Notes under the pieces: generated by a model
Seen by the model: only the letters and a program-made list of their open reading frames with translations
What the model was told of the DNA's origin: nothing
Databases searched by the model: none
Program-made: the position numbers and the translations under genes
Assembly (NCBI GenBank): GCA_003445795.1
Contig: DMCN01000098.1
Location: 1-49,361 of the forward strand
DNA length: 49,361 bases
Direction of reading: 5' to 3'
Origin: Gallionellaceae bacterium
Lineage (GTDB): Bacteria; Pseudomonadota; Gammaproteobacteria; Burkholderiales; Gallionellaceae
In this document: positions 33,669-42,300 of the stretch, one piece after another
Position numbering within the stretch: position 1 is the first letter of the stretch
Layout of the letters: the number at the start of each line of letters is the position of its first letter

Positions 33669-34843
33669 TTTGCGGCAGGTTCTTCCGGCACGACCTTCAC
33701 TCCCGCCTTCACCCCGGCACGGTCGAGCGACAACACCACACGGTCGCCTTCAACCAGCCCCGAGGTGACTTCGGCGTGTTCCCAGTTGGACAAGCCGGTG
33801 GTGACCTTGCGTTCTTCCAGCACGCCCTTGTTGCCGTACAACAGCACGCGGCCGCCTTCGAGCAAGGTCTGGGTGGGGATTCGCAGCACGCTCTGGCGCG
33901 TGTCGTGGATGATCTCGACATCCGCGCTGTAGCCCACCAACAGGTTGTCGTTCTTGGCGAGCTTGTCAAATTCGACTTCCACCTCGACGGTGCGCGCCTG
34001 CTTCTCCAGATCGAGCACGTAAGGCGCGATGCGCCGCACCTTGCCGCCGAAGGTGCGTCCCTTGATCGCGTCCAGGGTGATGCGGCTGCGCTGTCCGACC
34101 TTGAGTTTGGCGGCATCGACTTCGTCGATGGGCGCGCTCACATACAGGCAGCTGTCATCGATCAGATCGATGGCGGGCAGGGTCAGGATGCCGGGCGGCG
34201 ACGGCGTGGCGTATTCGCCCAGCTCGCCGCTGATATCCGCCACCACGCCGTCGAACGGCGCGCGCAACACCATGCGCTCCAGACCGGCGCGGGCCAGCGA
34301 GATGCGCGACCGGCTCTGTTCGATATCGCCCTTGGCCGAAGCGCAGGCGGACTGGCGCGCCGAGGCATCGGTGATGGCGCGATCCAGTTGCTGGGCGGAG
34401 ATGAAACCTTTGTCGCGCAGTTCCTGCGAGCGCACCGCTTCACGTTGCGCCGCATCGGCCATGGTGCAGACCTCTTCTACTCTGGATTGTGAGACCTTGA
34501 GCTGCTCCTGGGCCAGGCGTTCCTGCGCATGCAGGTCGTTGCTCCACAGTTCCAGCAACACCGCGCCCTTCTTCACGCGGTCACCCTTCTTCACCAGCAG
34601 CTTGGCGATCTGCCCGCCGGCGGAAGGCGACATCTTGGCGCGGCGGCAGGCGTTCACCGTGCCCGCGCGGGTGTTGCTCACCGAGGCTTCGACGATGCCG
34701 CGCTCCACTTTCTGCAGCACGACGGCGATGGGCTTGCTGCGCGTGAGGAAGCCGATGCCGGCCACCAGTGCGATGGCGACGATAACGAGGATGGCGAGTT
34801 TTTTGTACTTTGAAGAAATGCTGCCGAGTTGCGGGAAAGTCAT
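33665..34843 (-). CDS. Periplasmic adaptor (membrane fusion) protein, MacA/HlyD type
   Basis: A 392-residue adaptor: N-terminal TM anchor (about 14-33), a biotinyl-lipoyl half (SPSAGGQIAKLLVKKGDRVKKG), an alpha-helical hairpin (about 100-190), the second lipoyl half (VLRAPFDGVVADISGELGEY), a beta-barrel domain and a membrane-proximal domain. It links an inner-membrane exporter to an outer-membrane channel, and it is the first gene of the four-gene ABC operon. No TolC-like gene is nearby. MacA-like is the best description; the substrate is unknown. Confidence 0.9.
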   Translation of the reverse strand: MTFPQLGSISSKYKKLAILVIVAIALVAGIGFLTRSKPIAVVLQKVERGIVEASVSNTRAGTVNACRRAKMSPSAGGQIAKLLVKKGDRVKKGAVLLELWSNDLHAQERLAQEQLKVSQSRVEEVCTMADAAQREAVRSQELRDKGFISAQQLDRAITDASARQSACASAKGDIEQSRSRISLARAGLERMVLRAPFDGVVADISGELGEYATPSPPGILTLPAIDLIDDSCLYVSAPIDEVDAAKLKVGQRSRITLDAIKGRTFGGKVRRIAPYVLDLEKQARTVEVEVEFDKLAKNDNLLVGYSADVEIIHDTRQSVLRIPTQTLLEGGRVLLYGNKGVLEERKVTTGLSNWEHAEVTSGLVEGDRVVLSLDRAGVKAGVKVVPEEPAAK

Positions 34844-34885
34844 TGCTGCTCCTGACTGTTCACTGCGAAAGAAAATACTGGAAGG

Positions 34886-34961
34886 TGGTGCCGATGACCG
34901 GAATCGAACTGGTGACCTACGCGTTACGAGTGCGTTGCTCTACCGACTGAGCTACATCGGC
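34886..34961 (-). tRNA. tRNA-Thr (CGT)
   Basis: A 76-nt cloverleaf on the minus strand: acceptor GCCGATG/CATCGGC with encoded ACCA, D-arm GCTC...GAGC, anticodon loop ACTCGTAAC with CGT, and T-loop TTCGATT. Reads ACG codons. Confidence 0.97.
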
Positions 34962-35006
34962 CTTCCGGCGCGGATTATAAGCGGAGTGTCTGCCCAGCGG
35001 CAACGC

Positions 35007-36047
35007 TTAACGCCAAAGATAAGGCGTCACGTCGAACGGTTGCGGCGTTCCGTTGATGGTATTCAGCAGCACTTCCACGGCCGCAGGTGACATGGTCACG
35101 CCGTAACGGAAATGGCCACTGTTGATGTAGAGGTTAGGCAGTTGCGGATGGCGACCGATGGTGGGGATGTTGCCGGGAGAGGCCGGGCGCAGTCCCGCCC
35201 AATGCTTGACGACCGGCATGTCGCGCAAAGCCGGCAGCAGGGCAATGCCCCGTTGCAACAACATCTCGCGCACTTCGTCGGTGGTGGATTTGTCGAAACC
35301 CACATCCTCGCGAGTGCTGCCAAGCAGCAAATGGCCGTCACTGCGCGGAATGAGGTAAATGTCGCCTTGCAGCACGATATGCGGCAAGGGTGGCGTATCG
35401 AATTTGAACAGCAGCATCTGTCCGCGTATGGGTTTGATGTCGGCCTTCAGGGCGTGTTCACCCAGCAGCACCTTGCTCCACGCACCTGCAGTCACGATGA
35501 AAGCGTCCGCGCAGAAATCACCCCGCGTTGTCGCCAGATGCCTGACCCGCCCCGCCTCCGCAACGATCTGCCTGACTTCGCACTGCTCGACGATGCGTCC
35601 GCCGAGCTTCTCGACCCGGGCGCGTAAAGCTTGCAGCAACCGCGGATTGCGGGCCTGCGCGACCTCGGGCAGGAACAGCCCATCATCGCACTTTTCCGCC
35701 TGCATCCCGTGCGTCGCGCACCAATCCGATGCGGCCTGCACATCCAGCGGCGGCAACACCAGCATGCCGCAGCGCCGATACTGCGGGTCGATACCCGTGG
35801 TCTGCTGCAGCGTCCCGGCCAGATCGCCGAACATGTTCATCCCGCGCAGAGCCAGGCGGTTCACCTCGTCCGGATAGTCCCAGGGGCACAAGGGCGACAG
35901 GATGCCCCCGCCCGCCCAGGAGGATTCGCGCCCGATCTCGCCCCGCTCCAGCAGGGTCACGGCAGCCCCCTGGCCCAACAGCGCACCGGCCGTCGCCAAC
36001 CCCAGCGCTCCACCGCCTATCACTATGAATTCAGAATCCAAAATCAC
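35007..36047 (-). CDS. thiO: FAD-dependent glycine oxidase, ThiO-like
   Basis: A 346-residue DAO-family flavoenzyme. The N-terminal dinucleotide motif is FIVIGGGALGLATAGALL, followed by ERGEIGRESSWAGGGILSPL. The late substrate/FAD segment is HWAGLRPASPGNIPTIGRHP and a YGVTMSPAA end. ThiO oxidises glycine to iminoglycine for the thiazole of thiamine; no thi genes are beside it, so another D-amino-acid oxidase activity is possible. The start is a GTG at 36047 with a short AGGG spacing; a TTG two codons later is an alternative. Confidence 0.8.
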   Translation of the reverse strand: MILDSEFIVIGGGALGLATAGALLGQGAAVTLLERGEIGRESSWAGGGILSPLCPWDYPDEVNRLALRGMNMFGDLAGTLQQTTGIDPQYRRCGMLVLPPLDVQAASDWCATHGMQAEKCDDGLFLPEVAQARNPRLLQALRARVEKLGGRIVEQCEVRQIVAEAGRVRHLATTRGDFCADAFIVTAGAWSKVLLGEHALKADIKPIRGQMLLFKFDTPPLPHIVLQGDIYLIPRSDGHLLLGSTREDVGFDKSTTDEVREMLLQRGIALLPALRDMPVVKHWAGLRPASPGNIPTIGRHPQLPNLYINSGHFRYGVTMSPAAVEVLLNTINGTPQPFDVTPYLWR

Positions 36048-36093
36048 TTACCCTATACTGCCGCCGGTCTGGCAAAATGCCCGCTCATCGGTT

Positions 36094-36124
36094 TTGACTG
36101 GCCGCAAAGATACATCAGTATTAA
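36094..36124 (+). promoter_or_regulatory. Candidate promoter of the minor-pilin operon
   Basis: TTGACT (36094-36099) and TATTAA (36119-36124), 19 nt apart, lie 31 nt upstream of the pilE-like ATG. Spacing is long, so confidence is low. I saw no clear sigma-54 site, although pilin genes often use one. Confidence 0.35.
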
Positions 36125-36155
36125 CTTTCACATCACAAGAATTGGGAGCGAAATA

Positions 36156-36596
36156 ATGAAATTGCACAGAGGATTTACGCTGATCGAGTTAATGATCGTT
36201 GTGGCCATCGTCGCCATTCTAGCAACAGTGGCCATGCCCGCCTATAACGACTACGTGTTGAAAGCCAGACTTCCGGAAGCAACCTCCGCACTGGCTGCCG
36301 ACCGTGTACAGATGGAGCAATATTTCCAGGACAACCGTCGCTATTCCGATGTCATCGGCGGTACTGACTGTGGTGGCACGCGTCCCACCACAAGCAACTT
36401 CACCATCACCTGTGCAGCAACGGATACCACTTACCTGATCACGGCAACAGGCAATGCGAACTCCCCCACAGATGGCTTTGTCTACACCATCAATCAGAAC
36501 AACGCCAAGACCTCCGCCATTGCGTCCCCCGCTCCCGCTGCATGGATCGGTACAAATGCGTCTTGCTGGCTCACCAAGGGTGGTGGCAGATGTTAA
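36156..36596 (+). CDS. Type IV pilin, PilE-like
   Basis: A 146-residue type IVa pilin. A short leader MKLHRG is cut before the conserved FTLIELMIVVAIVAILATVAMPAYNDYV helix (Glu at +5). The globular domain has two Cys pairs' worth of positions (C in GGTDCGG, FTITCAA, NASCWL and GGGRC), including a C-terminal disulfide-loop pattern. Similar PilE proteins are minor pilins that prime assembly with FimT/PilVWX. It is the first gene of the operon and overlaps the next gene by 7 nt. Confidence 0.9.
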   Translation: MKLHRGFTLIELMIVVAIVAILATVAMPAYNDYVLKARLPEATSALAADRVQMEQYFQDNRRYSDVIGGTDCGGTRPTTSNFTITCAATDTTYLITATGNANSPTDGFVYTINQNNAKTSAIASPAPAAWIGTNASCWLTKGGGRC

Positions 36597-37159
36597 GCCC
36601 GGCAAACAATTCCAGGGGTTTCAGCATGATCGAGTTGCTCGTCGGGGTGGTGATTTTGGCCATCATCGCCAGTGCGGGTGCGCCGAGCTTCCTGTCCTGG
36701 ATGCAGAACTCGCAGATACGTACCGCCGCCGAGTCCATATCGTCCGGCCTGCAGTTGGCGCGTGCCGAGGCTGTGCGCCGCAACGTGAATATCCAATTCA
36801 CACTTAACGGCACTGCGAGTGTCGATTCTTCCTGGACAGTCGGTTGCGTAACCACCGTAGCCGATCTGAACGGGGATGGCGTTGACGATTGCCCCGCCGT
36901 CATCCAGTCGCGTTCCGGCTCGGAGGGAACGCCCAACGCCCTGGTGGCCGCAGGCAGCGCCACGGTGACCTTCAATGGCTTGGGCCGTTCCAGCAACAGC
37001 ACAAACAGCGCACTGACCATAAACATCACCAACGAGGTCGGCGGAGAATGCCAGCAAAACAACGGGCCGATGCGTTGCCTGAATGTCATGGTCGCCCTGG
37101 GCGGCCAGATTCGCATGTGCAACCCGGCAATGTCCGGTTCCAGTCCCCAGGGGTGCTAA
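36590..37159 (+). CDS. Type IV pilus minor pilin FimT/GspH-like
   Basis: A 189-residue pseudopilin with leader MLSPANNSRG and helix FSMIELLVGVVILAIIASAGAP, then a GspH domain including IRTAAESISSGLQLARAEAVRR. FimT/FimU-type minor pilins form the pilus tip complex; FimT proteins in some bacteria bind DNA for uptake. The ATG at 36590 overlaps the preceding stop. Four Cys occur in the C-terminal half. Confidence 0.87.
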   Translation: MLSPANNSRGFSMIELLVGVVILAIIASAGAPSFLSWMQNSQIRTAAESISSGLQLARAEAVRRNVNIQFTLNGTASVDSSWTVGCVTTVADLNGDGVDDCPAVIQSRSGSEGTPNALVAAGSATVTFNGLGRSSNSTNSALTINITNEVGGECQQNNGPMRCLNVMVALGGQIRMCNPAMSGSSPQGC

Positions 37160-37161
37160 CC

Positions 37162-37665
37162 ATGAACATCCTGACACCGACGCCGCGCAAGCAACATGGC
37201 TCCATGATGCTGGAAGCGCTCATCTCCATCCTTATTTTCTCGATCGGCATCCTGGCGATCATCGGGCTCCAGGCCGCCTCGATCAGGATGTCCAGCGACG
37301 CCAAGTTCCGTTCTGATGCAGGCATGCTGGCCAACCAGCATCTCGCCATGATGTGGGCGGATGTCGCATCCGCCACAAACGTGGCCGGTGCATTCGACCC
37401 GATCGAGTTCACCAGCTACGCCAGCGGAGGCACGAACTTCACCCCGTGGCTCAACAGCATCGCCGCTGCGCTGCCGAACGCATCCGCCACGGTTGCTACC
37501 GATACGATACTGCGTTGCGACAACAACCCATGCCCTGTGGGCCCCACCGGCGTGCTGCAGACCACCCGTACCGATGTGACCATCACCATCAACTGGCAAT
37601 TGCCGGGAGAGGGCGCCCACACATACTCGACCAGCGCGCTGATCAGCGCGCAGAAAATGCTGTAG
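37162..37665 (+). CDS. pilV: Type IV pilus minor pilin PilV
   Basis: A 167-residue minor pilin with HGSMMLEALISILIFSIGILAIIGLQAASI, the PilV N-helix in which Met-Leu-Glu-Ala replaces the usual FTLIE but keeps Glu +5. The later sequence has a CDNNPCPVG Cys pair. It is part of the priming complex with PilW, PilX and PilY1. It starts 2 nt after fimT. Confidence 0.88.
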   Translation: MNILTPTPRKQHGSMMLEALISILIFSIGILAIIGLQAASIRMSSDAKFRSDAGMLANQHLAMMWADVASATNVAGAFDPIEFTSYASGGTNFTPWLNSIAAALPNASATVATDTILRCDNNPCPVGPTGVLQTTRTDVTITINWQLPGEGAHTYSTSALISAQKML

Positions 37666-37675
37666 GAGAAGAATC

Positions 37676-38722
37676 ATGCACACATACATGTTTTCTTTGA
37701 AAGGTCGCCAGCGGGGTTTCAGCCTGACCGAGATAATGGTCGGTATGGTCATCGGGCTGCTTGGCATCATCATCATCATGCAGGTGACCTCGGTATTCGA
37801 GAGTCAGAAACGCACCACCTCCGGCGGTGACGATGCCCAGAACAGCGGGGCGATCGCCCTGTTTTCGCTGCAGCGCGATGTCGCTCAGGCCGGTTACGGC
37901 CTCAGCTCACTGAACCTGACAAGCATCTCCGGCGTGAACCGCAGTTTTGTGACCCCCTTTGTCACCTTCCCTTCGCTGAGCGGTGTCGTGCTCAATCATG
38001 CGAGCCTGAACGCCGTTCGCGATGCGGAAACCGATACCTTCATCGTGATCTATGGCAACAGCAACACAACGCCTGAAGGCGGTGTGATTGTGAACTCCTC
38101 CCCGGCTCCCTACACGATCATCGGGGGAACCTCCGCAAGCGGCGTCACTGGTACGGGCGGACACGGCTTTGCAGACGGTGATTATGTGATCGCAGACGAC
38201 GGGACCGGCAATGGCGGCGCGGCCAACACGCATTACCTCCTCAGGGTGACGGGAGTCGATCCCATCACCGTTCCTGTCACCAGCGCGGATGGTTATCCCG
38301 TTCCCCTGCTGCAAGACACCGCCGCAGGCCCGCATCCGCTCCTCTTCAACCTGGGGCCATCGCCATCGATATTGGCCTATGCCGTGCGCAACGGCTCATT
38401 GAGCGTCTGCGATTACCTGACCCAGGACTGCGCCAATGCTTCCGCCACATGGCAGCCGCTTACCGGCGACATCGTCAGCATGCGTGCGCAGTGTGTCGGA
38501 GAAGCAGCCCTGCGTGTAGCCCTGGTGGCGCGCAACAGCCAGATCGCCACCACCCAGGTCACGACGACAACCCCGATCTGGAACCCGAACGGCGCCTCTG
38601 CCGCGGTTGCCGCGAACCCGGTGAGCTCCTGGGGTGCTGACTGGGGCCGTTACCGTTACAAGACTTTTGAAACCATCGTTCCCATCCGTAACAGCGTCTG
38701 GTCAGGAGCAAAAGGATGTTAA
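37676..38722 (+). CDS. pilW: Type IV pilus minor pilin PilW
   Basis: A 348-residue protein with cleavage motif QRG-FSLTEIMVGMVIGLLGIIIIMQVTSVFE, then SGGDDAQNSGAIALFSLQRDVAQAGYG, the PilW signature. Length is typical. It belongs to the pilVWXY1 set and overlaps pilX by 7 nt. Confidence 0.9.
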   Translation: MHTYMFSLKGRQRGFSLTEIMVGMVIGLLGIIIIMQVTSVFESQKRTTSGGDDAQNSGAIALFSLQRDVAQAGYGLSSLNLTSISGVNRSFVTPFVTFPSLSGVVLNHASLNAVRDAETDTFIVIYGNSNTTPEGGVIVNSSPAPYTIIGGTSASGVTGTGGHGFADGDYVIADDGTGNGGAANTHYLLRVTGVDPITVPVTSADGYPVPLLQDTAAGPHPLLFNLGPSPSILAYAVRNGSLSVCDYLTQDCANASATWQPLTGDIVSMRAQCVGEAALRVALVARNSQIATTQVTTTTPIWNPNGASAAVAANPVSSWGADWGRYRYKTFETIVPIRNSVWSGAKGC

Positions 38723-39357
38723 CCCTAACTACCCAACAAAGCGGCATTCCGCGTCGGAAGCAAACTGGCGCGACGCTGATTATCACTCTGGTGATCCTGG
38801 TCGCCATGACCCTGGCCACCATTGCACTGATGCGCTCGGTGGATACCTCGAACATCATTGCGGGCAATCTGGCCTTCCAGCAGGCGGCAGCGCATGCTGC
38901 CGATGCGGGCGCCGAAGAGGCCGCCAGAAATCTGTTGCCTGCAGTCGTCGCCAATCACCAGCTCACATGCATCGGCACCTGCCCCTTGGGTTACATCTCC
39001 TGGCGCAACCCGCAACAAGAACCTCCGCATGTCAGCTGGCAAACCTACTGGGCCGCCATCTCAGCCAGCGCCTGCGACAGCAGCACCTCGACCCTGCTCA
39101 CCCCGTGCCCGGTTGTCCCCAATGATGCTTTCGGCAATAGCGTCTCCTACGTTGTGGAAAGCATGTGCGATGGCGAGGGACAGGTCGAGCCGTGCGTCAA
39201 GGCGCCGCCCAGCATGTCGGGCAATTGCAGCGGCAGCGACCTGGGTGCCGGCAGCCAGCAATGTATCGCCCTCACCCGCCGCTATTACCGCGTCACTTCC
39301 CGCGTACAGGGGCCGCGCAATACCGTGAGTTATGTCCAAGTCATGTTAGCCATGTAA
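38716..39357 (+). CDS. pilX: Type IV pilus assembly protein PilX
   Basis: A 213-residue PilX. The N-terminus has a single hydrophobic helix, QTGATLIITLVILVAMTLATIALMRS, followed by NIIAGNLAFQQAAAHAADAGAEEA, the PilX_N pattern. Unusually Cys-rich in the C-terminal half (about eight Cys), like its PilY1 partner downstream. Spacing to pilY1 is 16 nt with an AAGGAG SD. Confidence 0.88.
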   Translation: MLTLTTQQSGIPRRKQTGATLIITLVILVAMTLATIALMRSVDTSNIIAGNLAFQQAAAHAADAGAEEAARNLLPAVVANHQLTCIGTCPLGYISWRNPQQEPPHVSWQTYWAAISASACDSSTSTLLTPCPVVPNDAFGNSVSYVVESMCDGEGQVEPCVKAPPSMSGNCSGSDLGAGSQQCIALTRRYYRVTSRVQGPRNTVSYVQVMLAM

Positions 39358-39373
39358 CACCAAGGAGTCAGCC

Positions 39374-42300
39374 ATGAACACCCGCCAATACACCCGCTCC
39401 CTCGCCTTCGGCATGCTGCTGGCAGCGGCCTTGCACGCGCAGGCAGCCACCACCGATCTCGCCGACAAGCCTTTGATCACCGATCCGACTGCGGCGGTAT
39501 TACCCAACGTGTTCCTGGTGCTGGACGACTCGCTCACCATGCAATCCGACTTCATGCCGAATGAAGCCAGCGACTTCAATGCCGGAAAATACGGCATCGC
39601 ATCGAACCAATGCAACGGCGTCTACTACGATCCGGCCATCCGCTACGAGACACCGGTTATGGCGGACGGCACAAAGAAAAATGCCACAGTCCCCAACCCG
39701 GAGGGAAACTCCACTTTCACCGCAGCGTGGCGGGATGGTTTCAACACTGCAGCCGGGGTGGTCAACCTGAGCACCAGTTTCGTCGATGCGGACACCACAT
39801 ACCGCAGCGCGGATGCTGCGCAGACGGCTTTCTACTATGTCTATAGCGGCTTCCAGGACACCCCGCTGGAGCAAAACTACTACGACACCAACAGCTTCTT
39901 CTACCGTGAATGCAACAGTGTCGTAGGTTCGGCGACCGCAGTGGACGGCGTCCATCCGGTCAATACCCTGTTCACCAAGATCACCCTCAGCGCTGCCACT
40001 CCGTCCTATACCAAAGGGCTTGCACGCACCGACTGCGCCGGCGCCACCTGTACCTTTGCCGAAGAGAGCCAGAACTTCGCCAACTGGTACAGCTACTACC
40101 GTACCCGCATGCAAACGATGAAAACCGCCACCGGCCTCGCTTTCCGCACCATCGGCAACGGTTTCCGCATCGGTTTTGCAAGTATCAACAACAACACCGG
40201 CACCGATTTCCTGGGCTTGAGCCAATTCGACACGACGCAAAAAGGCCTCTGGTATGACAAGCTGTATGCCGCGACTCCGGGCTTCATCTCCCCGTTGCGG
40301 GAAGTGCTGGGCAATGTCGGCAAGATGTATGCGGGCCGTCTCGCCACATTCAACACTGTCGCCGTGGAAGATCCGATCCAGTATTCCTGCCAGCAGAACT
40401 TCACCATCCTGACTTCGGACGGCTCCTGGAACGGCAATGCCGCCACCCAGCTCGACAACGTGACCGCCATCGGCAACCAGGACGGTGACGAGCCGCGCCC
40501 GATGTTCGACGGTGCCTACCGCTTGCGTTCTACCAGCCACACCACGGAGACCCAGACAGAGATCACCCGGAGCACCAGCAACATACAGAGATGGACGGAG
40601 CAGAACCAGTCGCGGACCAGCGATCTGCAACGCCAGACCGGCCCGTTGCAATGGGCGACGACCCAGCGCCATACCGACGCGACCCTGCAGTGGCAAAGCA
40701 ACCTGCGTCATACCGACGCGACCCTGCAGTGGCAAAGCAACCTGCAACATACCGATGCCAACCTGCAGTGGCAGAGCAACCTGCAACATACCGATGCGCC
40801 GCTGCAATGGCGCACCAACCTGCAACAGACAATCCAGCAGCAGCTCTGGTCGACCGATCAGCAACAGACCACGGCACCGCTGCAATGGCAGACCAAGCAG
40901 CAGATAAGCACCGCCCCGTTGCTGTGGGCCACCAACCTGCAAGCGACGACCTCCGCATTGCAATGGCGGACCAACCTGCAGGCCACCAGCGGCACGCTGC
41001 AACAGCGCACCTCCCAGTTGCAGAGACAGGTCACGCAATTGCAGCGTCGCACCTCGTCACTGCAGGAACAGACATCGCAACTGCAGTCCAGCACCAGCAC
41101 ACTGCAGGGCTCCACCATGTACCTGCAGACCCGGACATCCTTCAATTCCGGAGGCACATGGGGCGGCTGGTCCGATGTGGGTTCCTGCACCTGGGCGCAA
41201 CAGATCGACGGCTTCTGGCGTGAATGCCGCTATGTCACGGCTGCAGGCGGCAGCACGCTCTGGACCGCGGCGGCAGGCACCTGGACGAACCCGGCAAGCT
41301 GCACCTCTAGCTTCGGCACCGTCACCACAGCCGGCACGACCTGGTCCGGCAACGGCAGCAGCTGCCGTTACACGGCCTGGACTGCTTATGCCAATGCAAC
41401 TTCCTGTACTGCGCTTGCCCAGTCCGCGTCACCGAATTACACCGTGGCGACGGCGACCCAATGTCAAAACGTGATCAGCACGGCCTATCACAACGTCGCA
41501 TCGTGTACCGCAACCACGATCCCGAACGGCAGCGGCCAGACCACGCAGTGCCAATACACGGCCTGGACCGGCTGGGCAGGTGCCAGCACCTGTACTGCCC
41601 TGGCGCAATCGACCGCCCCCAACTACACAGTCGGCACGGCAACCGCATGCCAATCGCTGGTGACCACCGCCTGGACGAACGCGGCAGCCACCTGCACGGT
41701 GACCACCGTTCCCGATGCCAGCGGCTATACCACACAGTGCCAATATCTGCCCTGGACCGCGTGGACCAATTCGGGTGCCAGCACCAGTTGTGCGACCGCC
41801 GCCCAGACAGGCGCCTCTCCCTTCACACAGCTGGTGGCAAAGGAATGCCAGTTGACAGGCTCTGCAACCGCCTACGTCACCGCAAACCCGGCCGCCTGCT
41901 CGGTCACCTATAACAATCCGGGCACCAGCACTTCGAACGCCAGCGGCATATCGGTCTCCGCCTGCTCTAATACCGGCGGCACCTATTCTGCCTGGGCCAA
42001 CGTCGGCGGTAGCGCCAGCTGTGCCACCGTGACCGGTACCGGCCCGTCGGGCAGTTCGACCCAATGCCAGATGGCGGCTGCGGCTCCCGCTTACCTCGCT
42101 TACGGCGCGACTTGCACCAACACCTACAATGCAGGCGGCACCAGCACAGCCAGCGGCGGCAACGTCACGCTTTGCTCCACTGCTGGGGCGTTCAGCGGAA
42201 CCACCACGCTGACCGGCAGCCAGTCCTGCACCACCGGCGCCAACGTGCAGTGCTCGACCGGCGCTGCGACCACGAACTATGTCACCTATGCCGCACCGAC

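Noticed and set aside
34886..34961. Possible integration site at tRNA-Thr
   Set aside because: No duplicated tRNA 3' end or integrase is visible on either side.
40646..41146. Possible CRISPR-like array
   Set aside because: The 39-bp periodic units are contiguous, without unique spacers, and translate as in-frame protein repeats in pilY1.
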